Below are positions 33,887-44,400 of a stretch of DNA of 64,000 bases, piece after piece (the stretch's first letter is position 1; each line of letters opens with the position of its first letter). The notes below the pieces were generated by a model. It did no database searches, was not told where the DNA came from, and saw only the letters and a list, made by a program, of their open reading frames with translations. Both the position numbers and the translations under genes were made by a program. Source of the DNA: Pectobacterium parmentieri (GTDB lineage: Bacteria; Pseudomonadota; Gammaproteobacteria; Enterobacterales; Enterobacteriaceae); contig NZ_CP015749.1 in assembly GCF_001742145.1 (NCBI RefSeq), positions 3,286,001 through 3,350,000 of the forward strand, read 5' to 3'.

Positions 33887-35260
33887 TTAATCCGGAGTTT
33901 CTTCCGAAGCCACTTTCTTCTTAGCCGTAAAATTATAGATAACCATCAGCGCAAAAATACCGGTAATAACCATGGTGATGGTCCCTTTATCCATAAAGCG
34001 GGCCATATTTCCAAGAACAATCCCCACTACGCCAAAGTCAGTATCAGAGAAGGTGGTATTTGTTAACCCAATCGCACCGAGTACGGGCAGCAAAGCAACA
34101 GGCAGGAAGGTGATTAAGATACCATGAGCAAAGGCTCCCAGGATGGCCCCACGCCTACCGCCGGTGGCATTGCCAAAAACACCGGCCGTAGCACCACAGA
34201 AAAAGTGAGGAACCACACCCGGTAGAATCAATACCCAATGAAGTTGACCGAGGATAAACAACCCAACCAGTCCACCAATAAAACTTGAAATAAAACCAAC
34301 CAGAACCGCATTTGGCGCATAAGGGAAAACAATAGGGCAATCCAGCGCAGGTTTTGCGTTAGGCACCAGTTTTTCAGAAAAGCCCGTAAAGGCAGGGACA
34401 ATTTCAGCCAATATTAAGCGAACGCCCTGGAGAATAATAAATACACCTGCGGCAAAGGTAATGGCTTGAATAAACGAGTAGACCAGGTAATTTTGACCAT
34501 GACTGAAATGGCTTTCTACATACTCTTTCCCGGCAGAAACCGACAAGATTAAATAGATAATCATCATCGTCAGAGAGATTGATATTGTGCTGTCACGCAG
34601 AAAGCTCAGGTTTTTGGGCATATTCATTTCTTCGGTAGATTTGGATCCTTTACCTACCACGGATCCTATCCAACCGGATAAAACATAGCCAATCGTTCCT
34701 GTGTGCGCTAAAGCCACCTGGTCGCCGCCCACGATTTTACGCATATATGGCTGTGCCAATGCAGGGAAGGCTGCCATCAACATCCCCAAAGCCAGAGACC
34801 CGGTGTAAATAAGCTGCGCACCTTCAAAACCGGCTACCGACAGAATAATCGCCACCATGCAGGCCATATAGAAGGTGACGTGCCCTGAAAGATAAATATA
34901 TTTCAGGCGGGTAAATCTGGCGACAATGATGTTAGCGACCATGCCGAACGCCATAATCAGCGTGGTCGGAGCACCGTACTTAGCCAGGGCGATAGAAACC
35001 ATCGCTTCGTTATTAGGGATGATCCCTTGAACATCAAATGCTTGCTTGAAAATATCACCCAAAGGTGACAGAGAGCCAACCAGTACCGTCGCCCCACCAG
35101 CCAGCACCAAAAAGCCCAGGATTGTTTTCACTGTCCCCTTAATAACATCAGGGAGAGGCTTTTTCTGTGCAACAAGCCCGAATAATGCCACCAGTCCGAC
35201 CAAAATAGATGGCACTTTCAACACGTCGACGACAAACTGCAAAAGGTTTTGGGTAAACAT
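33887..35260 (-). CDS. PTS EIIC component, UlaA (ascorbate/SgaT) family
   Basis: A 457-residue inner-membrane permease with about eleven hydrophobic segments, beginning MFTQNLLQFVVDVLKVPSIL. It carries the family's internal repeat and motifs such as FGMVANIIVARFTRLKYIYL and GVVPHFFCGATAGVFGNATGG. UlaA proteins carry L-ascorbate in E. coli, but this family also serves other sugars and the neighbouring genes are not the ascorbate set (no UlaG lactonase, UlaD, UlaE or UlaF). It is last in the tkt-IIA-IIB-IIC operon, with 39 bases after IIB. Confidence 0.92.
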   Translation of the reverse strand: MFTQNLLQFVVDVLKVPSILVGLVALFGLVAQKKPLPDVIKGTVKTILGFLVLAGGATVLVGSLSPLGDIFKQAFDVQGIIPNNEAMVSIALAKYGAPTTLIMAFGMVANIIVARFTRLKYIYLSGHVTFYMACMVAIILSVAGFEGAQLIYTGSLALGMLMAAFPALAQPYMRKIVGGDQVALAHTGTIGYVLSGWIGSVVGKGSKSTEEMNMPKNLSFLRDSTISISLTMMIIYLILSVSAGKEYVESHFSHGQNYLVYSFIQAITFAAGVFIILQGVRLILAEIVPAFTGFSEKLVPNAKPALDCPIVFPYAPNAVLVGFISSFIGGLVGLFILGQLHWVLILPGVVPHFFCGATAGVFGNATGGRRGAILGAFAHGILITFLPVALLPVLGAIGLTNTTFSDTDFGVVGIVLGNMARFMDKGTITMVITGIFALMVIYNFTAKKKVASEETPD

Positions 35261-35299
35261 ATTAACCTCTACGATAAGGTGTTTATCTATGTGTACGAA

Positions 35300-35572
35300 T
35301 TAGTTTTTATCAAAATACTCACGTATTTTTTGTTCAACTTCTTTCAGATCGATAATGTTATTAATGATAATGATCTTCTCTGCAGGAAGGTTGGCGCTGT
35401 AGGCAATATCTTTAGCCATAACAAAAACATCCGCCAGATCGGGGGTGACAGACCCGAGATCGGAATGGTCAACGTCAGCAACAACATTGATATTTTTCAG
35501 CACTTTCTTGATGTTCATTTCCATCATGAAGCTGCTTCCCAGACCTGAACCACAAACCGCCATAATTTTCAT
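35300..35572 (-). CDS. PTS EIIB component, lactose/ascorbate type
   Basis: A 90-residue cytoplasmic phosphocarrier with Cys7 in the P-loop CGSGLGSS, the residue that receives phosphate from EIIA. The ATG at 35572 follows GAGG at six bases; the longer frame starting at 35584 includes that ribosome-binding site. It lies between IIA and IIC. Confidence 0.93.
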   Translation of the reverse strand: MKIMAVCGSGLGSSFMMEMNIKKVLKNINVVADVDHSDLGSVTPDLADVFVMAKDIAYSANLPAEKIIIINNIIDLKEVEQKIREYFDKN

Positions 35573-35608
35573 CTCACACCTCATGAACCGTTAATCAACA
35601 TTGGATTA

Positions 35609-36070
35609 TTAGCTGACAGCATTATCGGCTAATAAAATCGTATTAAGCTCTTCTTTACTGCACGCATTGAAGAACCTTTCCATTATATTTTCATCAGAAA
35701 GCACTTCAGCCAGTTGAGAAATCATTTCAATATGGCTATTGCTGTCTGGTGCTGAGAACATGAAAATAGCGTCCACCGGATCATTCTCATCAGCATCAAA
35801 CTTCACTGCGTTACCCAGTTTTACGATAGATAATCCCAGTGCTTTTGCCCCTTGCTCTGGACGCGCGTGAGGCATTGCAATCCGGGGGGCGATCACAAAG
35901 TAAGGCCCAATATCTTCTTTTTGCCGGATGATGGTATCAATATATTCCTGCAATATTGCTCCCTCATTGAGCAGAGGAAGCCCTGCAATCCGGATGGCTT
36001 CCTTCCAATCAGTAACGTTTTCAACATACTGAATTCTTTCGTCATTTAACCAATTCGCCAGATGTGACAT
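35609..36070 (-). CDS. PTS EIIA component, mannitol/fructose/ascorbate type
   Basis: A 153-residue phosphocarrier of the PTS_EIIA_2 fold. The active histidine is H68 in IAMPHARPEQG. It passes phosphate from HPr to the IIB gene product. It begins MSHLANWLNDERIQYVENVT and lies 42 bases after the transketolase gene. Confidence 0.93.
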   Translation of the reverse strand: MSHLANWLNDERIQYVENVTDWKEAIRIAGLPLLNEGAILQEYIDTIIRQKEDIGPYFVIAPRIAMPHARPEQGAKALGLSIVKLGNAVKFDADENDPVDAIFMFSAPDSNSHIEMISQLAEVLSDENIMERFFNACSKEELNTILLADNAVS

Positions 36071-36112
36071 AGTCTTTTTCCTGATTTAAAAACGAACGAT
36101 TCAATCTTATTC

Positions 36113-38110
36113 TCATGACTTCAGCATACTTCGAGCCACATCAAGTACGTTTTCTTTCGTGAACCCAAAGTGCCTGAAAAGTATGGCTGCCGGAGCCGAT
36201 TCGCCGAATGACGTCATGCCGATAACCTTCCCGTCCAGACCGGTATAACGCTGCCAAAATCCTTCAATACTCGCTTCTACAGCGAGACGATTGCGAACAC
36301 CATTCGGAAGTACTGATTCCTTATAATGTTCATCCTGCTTATCAAAACGTTCCGTACAAGGCATTGAAACCACACGGACTTGATGGCCTTCCCCTTGCAG
36401 CGCTACCGCCGCTGCGACAACCAACTCGACCTCTGAACCGGAGGATATCAGTAATATTTCAGGTTGCCCGTCACAGTCAATCAGCACATAGCCTCCGCGA
36501 GCAATATTTGCAAGCTGGGTAGGCGTTCGCGGTTGTTGTTCCAGAGGTTGCCGCGTGAGGATCAAGGCCGTTGGCCCATCTTTGCGTTCTATCGCCTGCT
36601 GCCAGGAAACGGCAACTTCCACCTGATCGCACCCACGCCAGGTTTCCATATTCGGCGTCAATCGCAAAGAAGCTAATTGTTCCACCGGTTGATGCGTGGG
36701 ACCATCTTCTCCTAACCCGATGGTGTCATGTGTGTACACAAATACAGAGCGGATCTTCATCAATGCGGCCATGCGCACTGCATTGCGGGCATATTCCATA
36801 AACATCAGGAATGTGCCGCCATACGGAATAAAACCGCCATGTAATGCCAGCCCATTCATAATGGCTGACATGCCGAATTCACGGACACCATAGGAAATAT
36901 AATTCCCTTGTGGGTAGTCAGCGGTGAAATCGACAGATTTTACGTGGCGTGTCAGGTTAGAAGGTGAAAGGTCTGCTGACCCCCCCATGAGTTCAGGAAG
37001 CAGATCAGAAAAATGATTCAAGCATTTCTGGCTGACCTGACGGGTTGCCAGGCTTGCAGGGTTAGCCTGTAACGCCTCAATGTATTGATTAATATCTTCA
37101 GCCCAGCACGCAGGCAGTTCCCCCTCCATGCGGCGGCTAAACTCACTGGCTAGCTCAGGCCATTCTTGCTGATAATCAGCAAACCTCTGGTTCCATTTTT
37201 TCTCATTGCTGGCCCCCTGTTCGGTTGCATCCCATGCTTTGTAGATATCATCAGGGATTTCAAAAGGTTTGTAAGGCCAGTTAAGTTCTTTACGCACCAG
37301 AGCCACTTCATCCACACCAAGGGCTGAACCATGGCAGTCATGGCTGTTCGCTTTATTGGGTGAACCGAAACCAATCACTGTTTTACAGCATAAAAGGCTA
37401 GGTTTGTCGGTCACGGTTTTGGCTTCCCGTACCGCAGCATCCACCGACTGTGAGTTATGCCCATCAATGCCTTCGATGACATGCCAGCCATAAGCCCGAA
37501 AACGTGCTGCGGTATCTTCCGAGAACCATCCATCGACATGGCCGTCAATGGAAATACCATTATCGTCCCAGACGGCAATAAGTTTTCCTAGCTGTAATGT
37601 CCCGGCCAGACTGCAAGCTTCGTGAGAGATACCCTCCATCAAACAGCCATCGCCCATAAACAGCCATGTATGGTGATCGACAATATCAAAACCGGGTTTG
37701 TTAAACTCAGCCGCCAGCGCCTTTTCTGCAATCGCCATTCCAACCGCATTGGCGATCCCTTGTCCCAATGGGCCGGTTGTCGTTTCAACACCGGGTGTAT
37801 ACCCATATTCAGGATGCCCAGGGGTGCGCGCATGTAATTGACGAAACTCACGGATATCATCCATTGATACGTCATAGCCAGTCAGGTGCAGGAGAGCGTA
37901 GAGCAGCATAGAACCATGCCCGTTGGACTGGACATAACGATCGCGGTTAGACCATTGAGGATTCTTCGGGTTGTGGCAAAGATGGCGACGCCAGATCACC
38001 TCGGCGATATCTGCCATTCCCATAGGAGCACCGGGATGGCCTGAATTGGCTTTCTGAATAGCATCAATGCTCAGGAACCTAATGGCATTTGCTAACGCTC
38101 TATTGCTCAT
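36113..38110 (-). CDS. transketolase, PTS-associated paralogue
   Basis: A full-length 665-residue thiamine diphosphate enzyme beginning [20 protein letters not shown]. Visible motifs are SGHPGAPMG, the ThDP/Mg motif [13 protein letters not shown], the substrate histidines in SGHPG and GPLGQG, GVREFGM with the catalytic Glu, and [16 protein letters not shown]. It is a normal TktA/B-type enzyme by length. Being first in an operon with a complete PTS suggests it acts on a pentulose- or tetrose-phosphate derived from the imported sugar; this is an inference. Confidence 0.94.
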   Translation of the reverse strand: MSNRALANAIRFLSIDAIQKANSGHPGAPMGMADIAEVIWRRHLCHNPKNPQWSNRDRYVQSNGHGSMLLYALLHLTGYDVSMDDIREFRQLHARTPGHPEYGYTPGVETTTGPLGQGIANAVGMAIAEKALAAEFNKPGFDIVDHHTWLFMGDGCLMEGISHEACSLAGTLQLGKLIAVWDDNGISIDGHVDGWFSEDTAARFRAYGWHVIEGIDGHNSQSVDAAVREAKTVTDKPSLLCCKTVIGFGSPNKANSHDCHGSALGVDEVALVRKELNWPYKPFEIPDDIYKAWDATEQGASNEKKWNQRFADYQQEWPELASEFSRRMEGELPACWAEDINQYIEALQANPASLATRQVSQKCLNHFSDLLPELMGGSADLSPSNLTRHVKSVDFTADYPQGNYISYGVREFGMSAIMNGLALHGGFIPYGGTFLMFMEYARNAVRMAALMKIRSVFVYTHDTIGLGEDGPTHQPVEQLASLRLTPNMETWRGCDQVEVAVSWQQAIERKDGPTALILTRQPLEQQPRTPTQLANIARGGYVLIDCDGQPEILLISSGSEVELVVAAAVALQGEGHQVRVVSMPCTERFDKQDEHYKESVLPNGVRNRLAVEASIEGFWQRYTGLDGKVIGMTSFGESAPAAILFRHFGFTKENVLDVARSMLKS

Positions 38111-38185
38111 AAATCATCTCTCTTAAACTCAGTGTTCTTCAGGGATAAGGTCTGCCCTGAATTTACCGATAGTATCAAGACACTC

Positions 38186-38195
38186 TGTATGTACA
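38186..38195. promoter_or_regulatory. candidate GntR/HutC operator, tkt side
   Basis: TGTATGTACA, close to the HutC-subfamily pattern TGTNTANACA, lies 76 bases before the transketolase start. Assignment to the adjacent regulator is inferred. Confidence 0.4.
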
Positions 38196-38385
38196 GTCAG
38201 ATTTTGGGAAAACATCCTGAAACTCACTGCACCCTTCCATCACATGTCATCATTTAGCCTGTAAAAACGATCTCTTTATGTTTGATTCCCTGGTGGGGCA
38301 TAATCAATTAAAACAGTAAATTGCACTTAAAAAATCAATGAATCTGTATGGATATAGTTTGAATAATTTCAGCTTAATTTATTAC

Positions 38386-38440
38386 GTATAGACATGTTTT
38401 AGATGTATAGTCATCTTGATAATGAACCTAGATGTGTACA
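38386..38440. promoter_or_regulatory. cluster of candidate GntR/HutC operators
   Basis: GTATAGACAT (38386-38395), TGTATAGTCA (38404-38413) and TGTGTACA (38433-38440) fall within 55 bases. They resemble the TGTNTANACA operators of HutC-type GntR regulators with UTRA domains. They lie upstream of both divergent transcription units. Confidence 0.45.
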
Positions 38441-38495
38441 GATACAACATGTAAAGTTAAAATATATCTGGACATGTTAGTTCTAAATGCAAATT

Positions 38496-38511
38496 CGTTA
38501 TCTTGATCACA
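38496..38511. promoter_or_regulatory. possible CRP site
   Basis: CGTTA-N6-TCACA has one perfect and one 3/5 half-site relative to TGTGA-N6-TCACA. Catabolite control would suit a PTS operon, but the match is weak. Confidence 0.3.
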
Positions 38512-38613
38512 TCTCTATGTAACAGAAGCATTGTCTGGAGAAGAAAGTAAGACAGGCATGTGCAGACGGGGCTCAGGGGAGCCAGTCCTTCACCCTTATC
38601 AGGAATAAAGTAG

Positions 38614-39348
38614 ATGGCCGATGGCATTACAGAAAAACAGAAAGAGGTGGTCGATTACATCCTTAAGAAAATCAAGGATGATAGCCTCTTGCCTGGGGAT
38701 AAGCTTGATACTGAAATCGCTATCGCCAAAAACATAGGAATTACCCGTGCCACCGTTCGCGAAGCGACACGTATCCTGATTGAGCAACAGAGAATTTACC
38801 GGGTAAAAGGGTCTGGGCTGTTTGTTGGTTCAATCGGGATAAGCAACCACTCAGGGAGGTTTCACGTACTTTCCCCTTTTGATTATCAGGCCCAAAAACA
38901 CGGTCACAAAGGGGTCAGAAAAATTGTATCTGCCAGCATAATAAAAGTCCCGTCACCGGATATGGCACAGGCGTTGCGCATTAAGAATAGCGACAAGGTG
39001 TATAAAATATTACGTCTGATGTGCTTCGATAATATCCCTGTGGCGCTGGAACACATACATCTTCCGGTAAGCATGTTTAGCAGTATGGAGTTCAGCAAAT
39101 TAGAAATATCAAAATACGCCTACATCGAGCAAATTACCGGTAAAAAAGTCCAGCGTAGGGATCAAAACTTAACGGCAAAAAAATTAACCGATCCTGACAC
39201 CTTGGCTTTACTGAATTTATCGGAAAATGATGCCGTTATGGAGATTAATGAAACCGTCTTTCTGGATGATGGAACCCCTTGTGAAGTGAATATTGCAATT
39301 ATCAATACCCAGCTTTTCCCATTGCGACAAAACTCAGAGCGGCCTTAA
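38614..39348 (+). CDS. GntR-family regulator with UTRA domain
   Basis: A 244-residue repressor-type protein of the HutC subfamily. The winged HTH is at residues ~10-75 (LPGDKLDTEIAIAKNIGITRATVREATRILIE in parts, then YRVKGSGLFV). The UTRA effector-binding domain is at ~95-240 with KVYKILRLMCFDNIPVALEH and VNIAIINTQLFPL. AGGA precedes the ATG. It is divergent from the transketolase-PTS operon and is the likely local regulator; the effector is probably a phosphorylated sugar. Confidence 0.88.
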   Translation: MADGITEKQKEVVDYILKKIKDDSLLPGDKLDTEIAIAKNIGITRATVREATRILIEQQRIYRVKGSGLFVGSIGISNHSGRFHVLSPFDYQAQKHGHKGVRKIVSASIIKVPSPDMAQALRIKNSDKVYKILRLMCFDNIPVALEHIHLPVSMFSSMEFSKLEISKYAYIEQITGKKVQRRDQNLTAKKLTDPDTLALLNLSENDAVMEINETVFLDDGTPCEVNIAIINTQLFPLRQNSERP

Positions 39349-39552
39349 CCACTGTTGTCATGATTTCGTCAACCGCACGCTCAGCGGCTGCTGACCTCCG
39401 GTTTGGACGCGGTTAGCCGACTCAGTCGCGGGGGCTGACGTTGCTTTTCATCCATATGTGCCTGTCTTCGCGGTTGGAATCAGCAGACTAAAAACAGGCA
39501 ATTACACAATATCAATGACAGGCTCAGCGTTCTGTTTTTCAGAAAAAAATCT

Positions 39553-40455
39553 TCACGTTTTAATCAACTGTGAACACACATCAATAAACGCGCGCAATTT
39601 GGGTTGGTTCCTCGCGGCCCTTGAGAAATACAAGAAGAGGCCGTCGTTTCCCGGCGAGAGATCGAGTAACGCCGCTTCCAGCGTGCCATTTTCCAACTCG
39701 CGTGAGGTATGGAAGGTAGATGAGTAAATAAGCCCAACGCCCCTAACCGCAAGGCTACGCATCAGTTCCCCATCGTTAACGGTGACCGTGCCCGTTGGTT
39801 CAAGCCTCACACTTTCTTTGTTTTCGATAAACTCCCAGCGATAAATATCGCCCTTTTCAGGACGACGAAAGCGAATACATTCGTGATGCTCCAGATCGCT
39901 CGTGACTTTAGGCTTTCCATGCGTTTTGAAATAGTCCGGCGATCCAAATACCGCCCACTGAAATGGTGGGGAAAGTCGTATCGCAATCATATCCTGTTCG
40001 ATGTAGGAACCGATCATGATGCCAGCATCATAGCCTTCAGAAACGAAATTATCGTGACGGTTACTTACCGTGATATCGACATTCAAATTCGGCCACGCCT
40101 GACGAAATGCAGGGATGAGCGGTTCGATAACATGAGGAAGTGCTAAACGTTCGACAATCAGCTTCAACGTCCCCGATGGCTTTTTTGCCGATTGCGCCAC
40201 ATCTTCAAAACCAGTTGCAATCGCTTGTGCCGCAGGGCCAATTTTCAGCAGCAACGCTTCCCCAGCTTCCGTCAATGCCATCTTGCGCGTTGTGCGGTGG
40301 AAAAGTAACACGCCGAGACGATGTTCCAATCTCTGGAGCGACAAACTCATGGATCCCGGCGTCTTACCGAGATCGAGTGCCGCTTTACGAATGCTCAGCC
40401 GTTTCGCTATCGCCAGAAATTCTGCAAGTCCATCAAAGCTATCGGATTGCCCCAT
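39553..40455 (-). CDS. LysR-family transcriptional regulator
   Basis: A 300-residue LTTR. The N-terminal HTH is at ~8-65 (FLAIAKRLSIRKAALDLGKTPGSMS-type, RLEHRLGVLLFHRTTRKMALTEAG), followed by a substrate-binding domain with the CrgA/AaeR-like motif GYDAGIMIG and RLSPPFQWAVFGSPDYF. It is divergent from the exported DJ-1-like gene across 178 bases and is the likely regulator of that gene. The C-terminal tail ends FIDVCSQLIKT. Confidence 0.9.
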   Translation of the reverse strand: MGQSDSFDGLAEFLAIAKRLSIRKAALDLGKTPGSMSLSLQRLEHRLGVLLFHRTTRKMALTEAGEALLLKIGPAAQAIATGFEDVAQSAKKPSGTLKLIVERLALPHVIEPLIPAFRQAWPNLNVDITVSNRHDNFVSEGYDAGIMIGSYIEQDMIAIRLSPPFQWAVFGSPDYFKTHGKPKVTSDLEHHECIRFRRPEKGDIYRWEFIENKESVRLEPTGTVTVNDGELMRSLAVRGVGLIYSSTFHTSRELENGTLEAALLDLSPGNDGLFLYFSRAARNQPKLRAFIDVCSQLIKT

Positions 40456-40633
40456 CAGGGTTCCTTATCGTCATGCAATACAGGGATTATCAAACTCACT
40501 TTATGACAATTTATCACGCTAATACAAAAGTATTACATCGATTTTTTAAACAACGCATTCCGTTTTTACCGCCTTTTTTCAATCGGTTATCCCGGATATA
40601 GTCGGCAAACACCACCTGCTGAAGGAATTTTCT

Positions 40634-41398
40634 ATGTCAATAATAAAGCGTTGTACGGGCCTTATCGCCGCGATTGCTGTGTGTGCCGCAGCCTCTTCCG
40701 CCTTTGCCCAGCCCCACCAGAAAGAAGATAAAGTCTTAGTCGTCGTTTCCAGCCTGGATAAAAAAACGCCAGAGCTTGTGGGCGGTTTCTGGTTTCCAGA
40801 ACTCACTCATCCGGTTGAAGTCTTTGATAAAGCGGGGCTGGATTACGATATTGCCAGCCCCAAAGGAGGATTGCCCCCCTTCGACGGGTTTGATCTCAAA
40901 GATCAGGGGAATCTGGATTTCTGGACTAACCCAGAACACCGTAACAAACTGGCTAATTCAATCCCGCTAGCAAAGGTTGATCCTACTAAGTACACCGCGA
41001 TCCTGCTCGTCGGTGGACATGGGCCAATGTGGGATTTCGTCAACAATCCAGAGTTGATCAACATCGTACGTACGATGTATGAGAACAACAAGATTATCAG
41101 TGCGGTCTGCCACGGCCCAGCGGGATTGCTGAATGTGAAACTCAGCAACGGCGAGCTGTTAATTAAAGGGCGTCACCTTACCGGATTTACCGCTGAAGAA
41201 GAGGTTTCCCGTAATTACGACAAAATTGTGCCGTTTGAACTTGAAGCCGCGCTGAAAAAGGATGGCGCAATTTTCGAAGAAGCGCCGATCTTTGAAAATA
41301 AAGTTGTCGTTGACGGACGGTTAATCACAGGTCAAAACCCTGCATCGGCTAAAGCGCTTGGAGAAGCCGTCGTCAAGGCTCTGCAAGCAAAAGCCTAG
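40634..41398 (+). CDS. exported DJ-1/PfpI-family protein
   Basis: A 254-residue protein with a clear signal peptide (MSIIKRCTGLIAAIAVCAAA, cleavage probably after SSAFA at residue 25). The DJ-1/PfpI domain follows, with the nucleophile elbow SAVC159-H160-GPAG, the oxyanion segment GGHGPMWDF and an acidic partner near KGGLPPFDG. The nearest well-known relatives are Hsp31-like glyoxalases and chaperones, which are cytoplasmic. Periplasmic location is therefore unusual. Divergent from a LysR regulator; a response to a reactive aldehyde or oxidant is a guess. Confidence 0.88.
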   Translation: MSIIKRCTGLIAAIAVCAAASSAFAQPHQKEDKVLVVVSSLDKKTPELVGGFWFPELTHPVEVFDKAGLDYDIASPKGGLPPFDGFDLKDQGNLDFWTNPEHRNKLANSIPLAKVDPTKYTAILLVGGHGPMWDFVNNPELINIVRTMYENNKIISAVCHGPAGLLNVKLSNGELLIKGRHLTGFTAEEEVSRNYDKIVPFELEAALKKDGAIFEEAPIFENKVVVDGRLITGQNPASAKALGEAVVKALQAKA

Positions 41399-41415
41399 TA
41401 ACAACATGAAACCAC

Positions 41416-41441
41416 GGCGTTAGGGGGAAACCCCTAACGCC
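41416..41441. terminator. hairpin between convergent DJ-1 gene and nas gene
   Basis: An 11 bp perfect stem (GGCGTTAGGGG / CCCCTAACGCC) with a GAAA tetraloop lies 18 bases after the DJ-1-like gene and 33 bases after the nitrate reductase stop. No T-run. Confidence 0.6.
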
Positions 41442-41473
41442 TCGTAACCAGACGGGCTTTATACCGCAGGCAA

Positions 41474-44400
41474 TCAGTACACATCTCGCACGTAGCGTTT
41501 GCCCTGCGACATTGTGGCAACATAAGTAGCCGCTTCTTCACTACTCATATTTCCGTGAACCTGTACGACCTGCCGGAGCGCCGAGTCCACATCTTTCGCC
41601 ATACGGCTGGCATCACCACACACATAGAAATACGCCCCCTCCTCCAACCAGCGCCATAGCTCAGCGCCCTGCTCACACATGCGGTGCTGGACATAAATTT
41701 TCTCGCTTTGGTCACGCGAAAAGGCCGTATCAAAGCGATGCAAATAACCGTCACGTTGCAGTTTCTCTAGCTCCTCACGATAGTAGAAATCGGTCGCCGC
41801 GCGTTGCTCACCAAAGAATAGCCAATTTTTACCTTGCGCCCCTGTCGCCCGTCGCTCTTGCAGAAAAGCCCTGAATGGCGCGATACCGGTGCCAGCGCCG
41901 ACCATGATAATTGGCGTATCCGTGTTTTTCGGCGTGCGAAAATGCGCTGATTTTTGAATGAAAATGGGCACCGCTACAGACGCTGCTGCGCGGTCAGACA
42001 GAAAAGTTGAGCACACGCCGCCACGTGATTTACCCTCCATGCCATAGCGTACCGTCGAGACGGTCAGGTGGATCTGATGCGGTGTAACCTTCGGACTGGA
42101 CGAAATCGAATACAAGCGTGGCTGAAGGCGCTTAAGCACGGTCAACCACTCTTCGGCCTGAACCTGAACCGGAAATGCCTGTAGCACATCGACAATCTGC
42201 CGTCCCCACAGCCACTCTTTCAGTTCCTCCTTGCGCTCCTCTTTCAACAGTTCAGCCAGCACTTTATGCCCTGAGCGAGCACTGACAAACTGCAAGACAT
42301 CCGGCGTGATGCGGGCAATCTCGAAATGCTGAGATAACGCCTCAATCAGCGTCATGTCACCTTTATCCTTCACGCACACCACAGTAGATGGCGAGAGCTT
42401 GAGGGCAGAGAGCATCTCGTTCACCCGTTCAGGGTTGTTAGTTGGCCAGATGCCAAGTGCGTCGCCCGCTTCGTAGCACATATCGCTACCTGAAATATCA
42501 AAAGCGAATTGCCGGGTCTCTTTTTCCGCTCCCGACGCATTAAGCAGTTGATTGATGACAAGGCGTGCGGGAAGAGGCGCATTTCTGCTGAAGAGAGGAG
42601 GCGATGCCACGACAGGTGCCACTGTGTACGCTTCATCCTCGTCGGCCAGTGTCGCCGTTGCAGTCATAGCCACGCTATTTACGATTGGCATACTTGCGCC
42701 CGCAAGCGCGTTGATCATGCTGTCCAGCCAGACTTTTGCCGCATCCTGATAATCAGGTTCACAGTCAATTCTCGCTGACAGACGCTTGGCCCCCAGCGCC
42801 TCAAGCCGCGCATCGAGCCGACGACCAAAACCACAAAACTGGTCGTAGTTTGAATCACCAAATGCCAGCACAGCGAATTCCATTTCAGCCAGCCGAGGGG
42901 CTGAATCAGCCTGTAATGACGCCCAGAAATTCGTGCCATTGTCGGGCGGATCGCCGTCACCAAACGTGCTGGCGATGAAAATCACACGCGGCATCGCAGG
43001 CAAACTGGCACTTTTAAAGCTGTCCATATCGGACAGGGTGACAGTATGTCCTTCCGTCTTCAGGCGTTCGGCGCACTGTGCCGCGAAACTTTCCGCATTG
43101 CCGGTGGATGATGCCCATAAAACCAAAATAGGTGGCGGTGATGGTACGGTCACGACAGCGGAAGAAGGCGCTGGCAGAGAAGCGGCACCGCTATCAGGCA
43201 ACCAGGTGCGGGCAAAAAGCCCAGCCAGCATACCATCAAGCATCAGGCGTCTGGTGGGCTCTAACGGTGCCGTAGCGGGCAGTACGGGCACACCGCCAGC
43301 CAACCGTGATGCGTCAGTACGCAGCGCCGCAATATAACCTTGCAGATAGTGCTGCTCATGCGCACTCAGCGTTATCGCTGGGGGAGCATCAAGGCCGAGT
43401 AACGTAGCCAGCGCATCGATATGTTTCATGTCGAGTTCCTTGATGTCGTTGTTCGGCGTACCCACCTCGACCTGTTCCGGTATGGGCACAGCGGCAGGTT
43501 TGCTCTCTTGGCTCGAAGGCATAGGTGATACGGGTTCAGCGATCCGCACCAGCGCTACGGCAGAGAACTTGAATTCAGGTTGCTGAGAAATAGGATCAAT
43601 GGCATCGCTGGTGACCGCGTTAATCGCCAGATCGTCACCAAAAACATCATTCCAGTGAAAAGGAGCAAAGCAGTTGCCGGGACGAACCCGATTAGTCACC
43701 ACGGCAGGGAGTACCGCACGCCCGCGTCGCGATCGGACTTCCACACGATCGTTATCCTGAATACCGAGCGCGATGGCATCTTCAGGATGCACTTCGATAA
43801 AAGGCCCTGGGTTGAGCTTATTGAGCGTTGGAATTTTTCCGGTTTTCGTCATCGTATGCCACTGGTGCTGCAAGCGGCCAGTATTCAGCACAAACTGGAA
43901 ATCACTATCCGGCATTTCTGCGGGTGGCATATGTGGTCGAGGAAGAAATACCCCTTTACCGCTTTCAGTGGCAAACACAAGGCGCGGCCGCGTGCCATCC
44001 GGCAAGTCTTTACGCGTCTGGCTCACGCCGTCGTTAAGGTAGCGAATCGGGTGGCGGTCTTGGTTATCCTCAGGGGGACAGGGCCACTGCAAGGGAGACT
44101 GCCGTAAGCGCGCATAGCTGGCTCCCCGAATGTCGTAGCCCGTCTTTGGGTTCCAGAACTGTTTGATCTCTTCAAACACCTCGGATGCCGAGCCGTAGCT
44201 AAACCCCTTCTCATAGCCCATCTCACAGGCTACTTTGGCAATGATTTGCCAATCCGCCATCGCCTCGCCGGGCGGATCAACCGCCTTCTGCATCAGCGTT
44301 AAATTCCGCTCGGAGTTTATCATCACGCCTTCTGCCTCAGCCCACAGCGCGCCGGGCAATAGGATATCGGCATAACGGTTAGTCTCGGTATCGAGAAATG

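Larger units (their letters stand above)
38111..38613. other. divergent control region of the PTS-transketolase locus
   Basis: About 500 AT-rich bases between the transketolase operon and the GntR gene, with no coding frame of note. It is unusually long and contains several TGTA/ACA-type repeats listed separately and a CRP-like site. Confidence 0.5.
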
